From Parasponia andersonii (taxonomy: Eukaryota > Streptophyta > Magnoliopsida > Rosales > Cannabaceae), in the NCBI GenBank assembly GCA_002914805.1, contig JXTB01000145.1, forward strand, positions 372,234 to 436,233: DNA of 64,000 bases. Reading direction: 5' to 3'. The notes below the pieces were generated by a model, which was not told where the DNA came from, did no database searches, and saw nothing but the letters and a program-made list of their open reading frames with translations. Each line of letters opens with the position of its first letter. The stretch's first letter is position 1. Position numbers and translations under genes: made by a program. Shown piece after piece: positions 58,250-64,000 of the stretch.

Positions 58250-60789
58250 CTACTGTAACTGTAGATTATCATGATCTGAACCAATCATTCGGAAGCGTAA
58301 TGTGACAGGTGTTTCTAAGACAGACACATTAATGTTACTCCAAACCTCCAGTTTAGTTGGAAGCTGCGAAATCTTCTCCACAATCTCCATGTCCCCCGGA
58401 AGTACAGAACCAAACACAGTATACGCTTTCCACTCAAGATGGTTGGCTAAGCTGATAAAGAAATCAGGGCCTGAACCAACCCAAGCAACTGATCCTCTAC
58501 GGATGTCTGGGCAAAACTCTGCTGGAATTTGCTTAAATATGGTACCATGGGCTTCAAGCGTTCCTTGTACTAGTGCAAAAGGGGGACCAAATGGAGCCTA
58601 ATAATAAATGAAATAGGAAGTTAAAATATGCTGTGAAATTAGAATAAAGGCAAAAATAGCATATATTAGTGGAAGGTTTGAAGCAAACAAAAGAAAAGGA
58701 GAGCAGAGTGTGACAGCTCCTTCTCTTGATGATAATAGCTGACAATAGCTACGACACACAACTCATAAACACTGTCACCTTAAAAGTTTTCATATCATTT
58801 CTAGAATGAAATTATTGTTTTCTTGCTCTTTTCATTTTTCCTTGAGAAGTGGACTGCGAAATATTGTTAGAATAAAGGAAGATACACACTTAATTCGTAA
58901 TTAACAGTTACACGTTCAAGAGAAAGATATCATGATTCTTTTGCAAAGAAAATCAGTTTATTTAAGAAAGATCATAAAGGAAACAGCAAGAGAAAACAAA
59001 AAGATTTGAAGGTCATTGTTAAAGCAATATATAGTAGAAATCTAGTTCCACCTGATGAGGTCAAGGAAACATACATTTTCTACATGATTTCCTTCTGAAT
59101 CCCAAAAGCTTCCCCGGCTTTCTGCACGATAAAATTGAAAACCCACAGAATGCTGCAATTGCAATAGCTCAAGAATATAGGCAACAGAACGGGGGGCACA
59201 ATCAGGAAAAAGCTGCAGTAAATGAAATAAAGTCAAATAAAACAAATGGAAACAGAAAAACAAAGAGACTACGAAAGCTTATGCAGAACAAGAAGCTGAG
59301 CAATTTAAAGCGGCACAAGGAAAAATACCAAAGGTAATCCTCCCACAAATTACATGCTTGTAATTGCTGGACAGTTAGACTTATAAACAAGGTAAAGCAC
59401 CTTTGACCTTATACCCTCCCATCTCAATTGATGTTCTGGATTGCCATATGTAAAACCCTTCAGCATCCAAATTTATAAAGAGAGCACTAACCTTCAAACG
59501 AAGAGTCCCATATTCGGTTTCCAAGCCAACAATGCCCTGTGAATGAGGTAGAATTAATAAAATAAAAAATAAAACAGAGACAAAACTAAAAATACAAGAA
59601 AAATATAGAAGAAGTAGACTATCTACCCTAGCTTTGATAAGATAGAAAAGTTGACTATCTATCTAACTTCATCATAGCCTCTACAGAATCTGAACCGAAG
59701 TTTAACATAAGAAGTCCGTCAATTAACAGTTTTGAATTCACAGAAAGCTTTAGAATTGAGATAATTCAAACTTCCCCCGTAAGGTTTCTCATTGGTTATA
59801 AAGACAATTAGACAAGATTTTAAATTGCTATCACCCATTGTTGTGTTTCTCGGTAGTTAGTACTTGGCAGAGAGCATACCTGTTCTTCTGCAAAGATAAA
59901 TCCAGAAGTCCACATAACATGGTCACCAGAATCTCGCCGATCAAGCTCCAAGGAATTCTTTTGCTTTTTCAACCAACACTGCATTAAAACAGAGGAATAA
60001 CAAAACTTCTACCTAACGAACTTTAACCAAAATATCATAAAAGGCAACATTTGCATTCTTAATTTTTGTGACAGCATCTACTTTGTTTGACGGATCCATT
60101 GCTGATGATAAAGTTCCAAAGTTTGACTCTCTGATATATAGAAACACAATTAGTACACTTTAATTAGCTGAGGCATCTAAAATTGCCAGGCTATACGAAT
60201 TCTAACAGCTTTATACCACAAAACACTAATTCATCAATCAAGTGTACAACGATATACCATAACTATAGTCTATAAATCAAATCCCAAACTAGTATCTCAT
60301 GAAAATTATACAACCTAACTCAGACTGAAAGAGAGAATGACAGAGTTGACCAAAAACGACATTGAAATTAGAGAAACGACGACAAATCAATACCTCACCG
60401 AATCGAGCTCCACAAGCTTCTTGGTTCCCACAGAAGACCCACGAATCACACAAGCAAGGCCCGTCTTTCCGGCACATAGCCTTACATGCCTGACAGCACT
60501 CCTCCGATGAATTGAGCTTAAACTGAGAACCCCATTTGACGGCATCGCCCCAAAGCTCCCAATGCTCGATCCCTCTACAGCAAAATTCTTCGCTCTCTTC
60601 TTCTTCTTCTTCTCCTTCTGGGTCAGCGGGTTGACCCGAATCCAAGACTGAGATTGTTGGGTCGGTTCGGCTGGGAACGAAGACCACAGATATGGAATAG
60701 TAGACCATGCAACAGGAGATTACGCCCATCAAGAAAAGGATCAGAATCGAGAAACGGCCGACTGCTGAGTCGTTTTTCCGGCGACCCAT
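58250..60789 (-). CDS. membrane-anchored cyclophilin-like protein with Cys-rich region (341 aa)
   Basis: Five exons: 60789-60394, 59978-59880, 59536-59492, 59212-59075 and 58597-58250, all with GT-AG introns in phase 0. Residues about 13-37 form one membrane segment after a short basic N-terminus (MGRRK), suggesting a type II protein. Then come an acidic run (EGEEEEEESEE, about 58-68) and a cysteine-rich stretch (about 70-133: CCRG, CCQACKAMC, GPCLCDSW). Residues about 150-325 resemble a cyclophilin-type fold: YGTLRLKLFPDCAPRSVAY, FYRAESRGSFW, then APFGPPFALVQGTLE, GSVAWVGSGPDFFISLANH and YTVFGSVLPGDMEIVEKI. Catalytic positions differ from classical PPIases (the QFF motif reads DFF, and the active-site Phe and His surroundings are not conserved), so isomerase activity is doubtful. 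The protein probably faces the secretory lumen, where the cysteines could pair. Confidence 0.87.
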
Positions 60790-63700
60790 TTGAGCTCGAG
60801 GACTGAATCGGAAAACCCAGAAACGGTTTGGGTCAATTCCGAAGAATAGTCATTTCGTCGACACTGCAAATATGATGGAACAGGAATCATGGAGGAGCCT
60901 TCGCTCCATGGTAAGCCTTTGAGGAGACAGATGACAGCGCGGAATAATGACACGTTTTGAACTCTTTCGAAAAAGACACAAAAAAAAAAACAATTGCTCT
61001 AAAAGAAAATTTGTTTTATCGTTAAATTTATTTTGTTTTCTTGTTGTTGTGTGCAAATATTATTGGTGATAAAAAAGTGCATATAAAGGTGGTGAGTGCG
61101 CACAAATGGTTATTAGCTTGAAAAATTATGCTCGCAACTAGTGAACTCATGTTCAGTTAATACTCCGAAGAAACGCGTGCGACCACGATAGATTATTCTG
61201 ATATGGCTGATATTAAGATAATTTTTGTTTAAATTAAAATAATTGATTCAAATTTAGATAATTAATTGATATTTGTATTTATATTATTATTTTTAGAATG
61301 AAATTAAAAAAAATGTACATTTTTTTGTATTATCTATAAAATGTGCAAAAAGTCGTTAAATTATTCTAATTTTAAAATCACAAAGAAAAACAGAAAAAAA
61401 AATTGTTGACGTGTATTTATTTCTCCATGTTCTAAATTCTTCTGAAAATTTGAGAAAAGTTAAACTAGAAATCCAAGATACCAATATTTTACCGAAATTT
61501 TCCCAAAAATTTTCGATAGTGTTTTTATCATTAAAAGATGTTTCAGTACCTTCACTTTTCCGGACCTTTTAGTAAAGTTTGGCAAAATTGGTGCTCACAA
61601 ACACATGGCAACACTCAGCCATGAACTGTATGAACCGTTTAAGGACAAGTATTGCTCAATCCAACCTCGTGGTGAACACTATTAATTGGATAAGCTGTCA
61701 CTAGCATTTTCTCTACACTGTTTCAGAGTATAATGATTTCTCTTTATCAGACATGTAAATTGGTGCACGAACCAAATATAACAGTTACACTAACCAATAC
61801 TAAGCTTTTTTCTATTCTTTCCTTTTCCTTTCTTTTCTTGTTTTTCTTCTTTTTCAGAAAGTTATAAGTTTGATATTAAAGAAGTCAACTAGTCATGGTA
61901 TACTCTGATTTTCCAAAACAATATAACCCTTTTCTTTATTTTCTTTGACAGGACTGTGTAACTTTCAGTTGACCATAAACGAAACATTTCACGTGATCAT
62001 GCATGGTTCTTGACTCCGTCATCAACATCTATTTCTGTCATATAATAACTCAAGACTAGTTACTAAATTAGCTGTCCATCCGTGTACTTCTTTTTTAAAA
62101 AAATAAAAATAGAATTAGAAAATGTACCTATAAACTGTTCAGCTTACCGATTAGGACAACCACTGAAAGTAAATATAAGAAAATGTAACTATAAACTGTT
62201 CAGCTTACTGATTAAGACAACCATTGAAAGTAATAACTTCGTTCGTCAATCAGAAAATTAACTTGACTCAGTTAACAAGAAAGTAGGGCAGGAACAGTTT
62301 AATCCTCTACTCTAGTCCCACAATCCTACTTCCAAGCAAGCTTAGAGAAATTCTCTAAAATAAGACCCAGATGACCAAACAGCATTCTACATTGTTCTAT
62401 ATTTTTTGAATTTACAAATATTGTGAAAAGAGAAAAGTAACAAGTCAGAGCTTGAGTAATATCATGTCAAACAATTGTACAAAAAGCTAATATTCAGATC
62501 CTCAATGGCAACATCTAAGAAGTTTTAGTTTGCTAGGATTCCCAAAATACCATTACTTCATTCTCAAATCCACAGTATGATCCTTACAGTAAAAAATACA
62601 AATCCATCCTACTAAATTCGACATACAGTACACATGATAGAGCGAAACTATTGTCTACTCTTAAAGAAAAAGAAGAGAGAATCGCGGCTACTCAATGGCA
62701 TACAAGGAGCAAAGGAATCACATGGTCAAACATACGGAGCCATAATTGTCATAACAATTATTGCAACAAGCTAATAATATATAGCTAATACTGAAAATTA
62801 ATTCATAGTTTCCCCCCACTCCAAGAAGGTAAAGTCCCACTACTAGTATCAGTGGATGTGAAGTCAGATCCTTAAGAACAAGCTACTCACTTAACATGGC
62901 TCAAAGATTGTTACAAACATGATGTTGCAAACCTGGTTTCAGATATATAAACGCAAATGCAACTAACTCCATTAAACCAATGACTAAATTTTGTGCGATT
63001 ATGAGGCAAATAGGCTAAGCAGTAGCATTAACTTAAAACCAAGAAGTGACTATGGACCCTGTAGAAGATCAAAAATCTATAATCTACAGATCCTCCAGCA
63101 GCTTCCGAATCCAGAAATAGCATTAACCGATGATTACTATGAACGAAAGCTGAACATCAGCTTAACATAATCGAGGTCTTACAAATTGAGGAAATTACTT
63201 AAGGATGGGAATAAATTCATGGAAAGTAGAATACACTTCCAGGATAAACTCTTGTCAGCAATTGTTTGACAGTCTACACAATCCATAGGGTAGAATTCCA
63301 AAATGGCACTGTTCTTACCTGAATGGGGGCAAATTGAGAAAAAAAATGATGCTCCAATTCTTCAATTGTCCATATTATGTGCTTGCTTAGACTTTTACCA
63401 CCATTAGTCAAGCACTAACATTCTCTATCAAAAAGTGCTCAACAAGGTTTACAAACCAACAGCGAAGCTGTTTTTAATGCATTTGTACCAAAACTTGAAA
63501 GATATATCGTGTGGAGATAGGTTGCTCACCATTCACAATACAAAAACATATAATCTCTGGTTATCATAGATACCACTACACTTGTCCTCTAATCCTCTTC
63601 GAAAATTTCTTAACAAGTGCAGAAATACAAGTTATGCCAGCAAGACAAATAAACCAATAAAACAATTCATGTATATAAAACTGCAACCAAAACTTATAAG

Positions 63701-64000
63701 CCAATCAAATAAAGTCCAATTCAACATTTCAAGATCACAACCTTGTCCTTCTAAGGTTACTATAACCAATCTGAATAGTTCCCTTAAACTTCAGTCAGTG
63801 GTTACCCTTTCTTAAGTCTCTTTCACATTATGCACCCAAAATAGTAAATACTGGCAAGAAAGCCAGATCCTTTTCAGAGGAACCAGTTCAACAAATATCC
63901 TACAGAACCTTTAATCATATACAAAATCCTCAAATCTCTGATAGTACTGAACAGATGACGCAGCAAACTTCCACATTGTCCAATAGTGGAGTTCTTATAT
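60790..64000. other. upstream region of the cyclophilin-like gene and gene-free right end
   Basis: The first 200-300 bp hold the promoter of the minus-strand gene. Beyond about 61100 there is AT-rich sequence with no recognised gene or element, apart from a 61-bp tandem duplication (62121-62236). The right end (62400-64000) is less AT-skewed and could be the untranslated region or an intron of a gene beyond the window. I see no coding evidence for that. Confidence 0.5.
62121..62236. repeat. 61-bp tandem duplication
   Basis: aatgtacctataaactgttc at 62121 and aatgtaactataaactgttc at 62182, followed by cagcttac(c/t)gatta(g/a)gacaaccactgaaagtaa in both with few differences. Confidence 0.85.

Noticed and set aside
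1..64000. CRISPR arrays, bacterial operons, riboswitches, phage or plasmid features
   Set aside because: None fit; this is plant nuclear DNA, and all tandem arrays have unit lengths and variation typical of minisatellites.

Overview
The window is nuclear DNA of a flowering plant. The evidence is AT-rich intergenic sequence, genes with many short GT-AG introns, plant-only families (trihelix factor, plant SCPL acyltransferase-type serine carboxypeptidase, ankyrin/PGG membrane proteins), a eukaryotic tRNA-Trp, and large numbers of Ty1/copia, CACTA, LINE and SINE remnants. It looks like a eudicot. I cannot place it more precisely from sequence alone.

Layout. About 1-15 kb is almost entirely transposon debris: a broken CACTA transposase and its subterminal repeats, tandem minisatellites, a SINE with target-site duplications, a large LTR-like repeat, and a truncated copia element on the minus strand. 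About 15-22 kb holds two members of a small cysteine-rich secreted peptide family, one frameshifted (about 15.5-15.8 kb) and one intact (21.3 kb), separated by more repeats. About 23.9-31.8 kb is a tandem duplication of a two-exon PGG-domain membrane protein gene on the minus strand. A decayed but structurally complete copia element sits between the two copies. About 34.1-39.1 kb is a 14-exon, apparently intact serine carboxypeptidase-like gene. About 43.2-45.5 kb is a decayed ankyrin-repeat gene, with a probable solo gypsy LTR just downstream. About 47.9-49.8 kb is an intact ankyrin-repeat/PGG gene on the minus strand. The right end is gene-bearing and repeat-poor: a single-exon trihelix transcription factor (54.3-55.4 kb), a tRNA-Trp(CCA) gene (57.2 kb) and a five-exon membrane-anchored, cyclophilin-like gene (58.2-60.8 kb).

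How the genes relate. No cluster forms an obvious pathway. The ankyrin/PGG group (two PGG-only genes, one full gene, one pseudogene) is a local family expansion of a type linked to stress and defence membrane proteins. The two cysteine-rich peptides are a second small local family, and their shared cysteine spacing is the least familiar coding signal here. All exon structures were read by eye from splice signals and family homology and have not been checked against transcripts.
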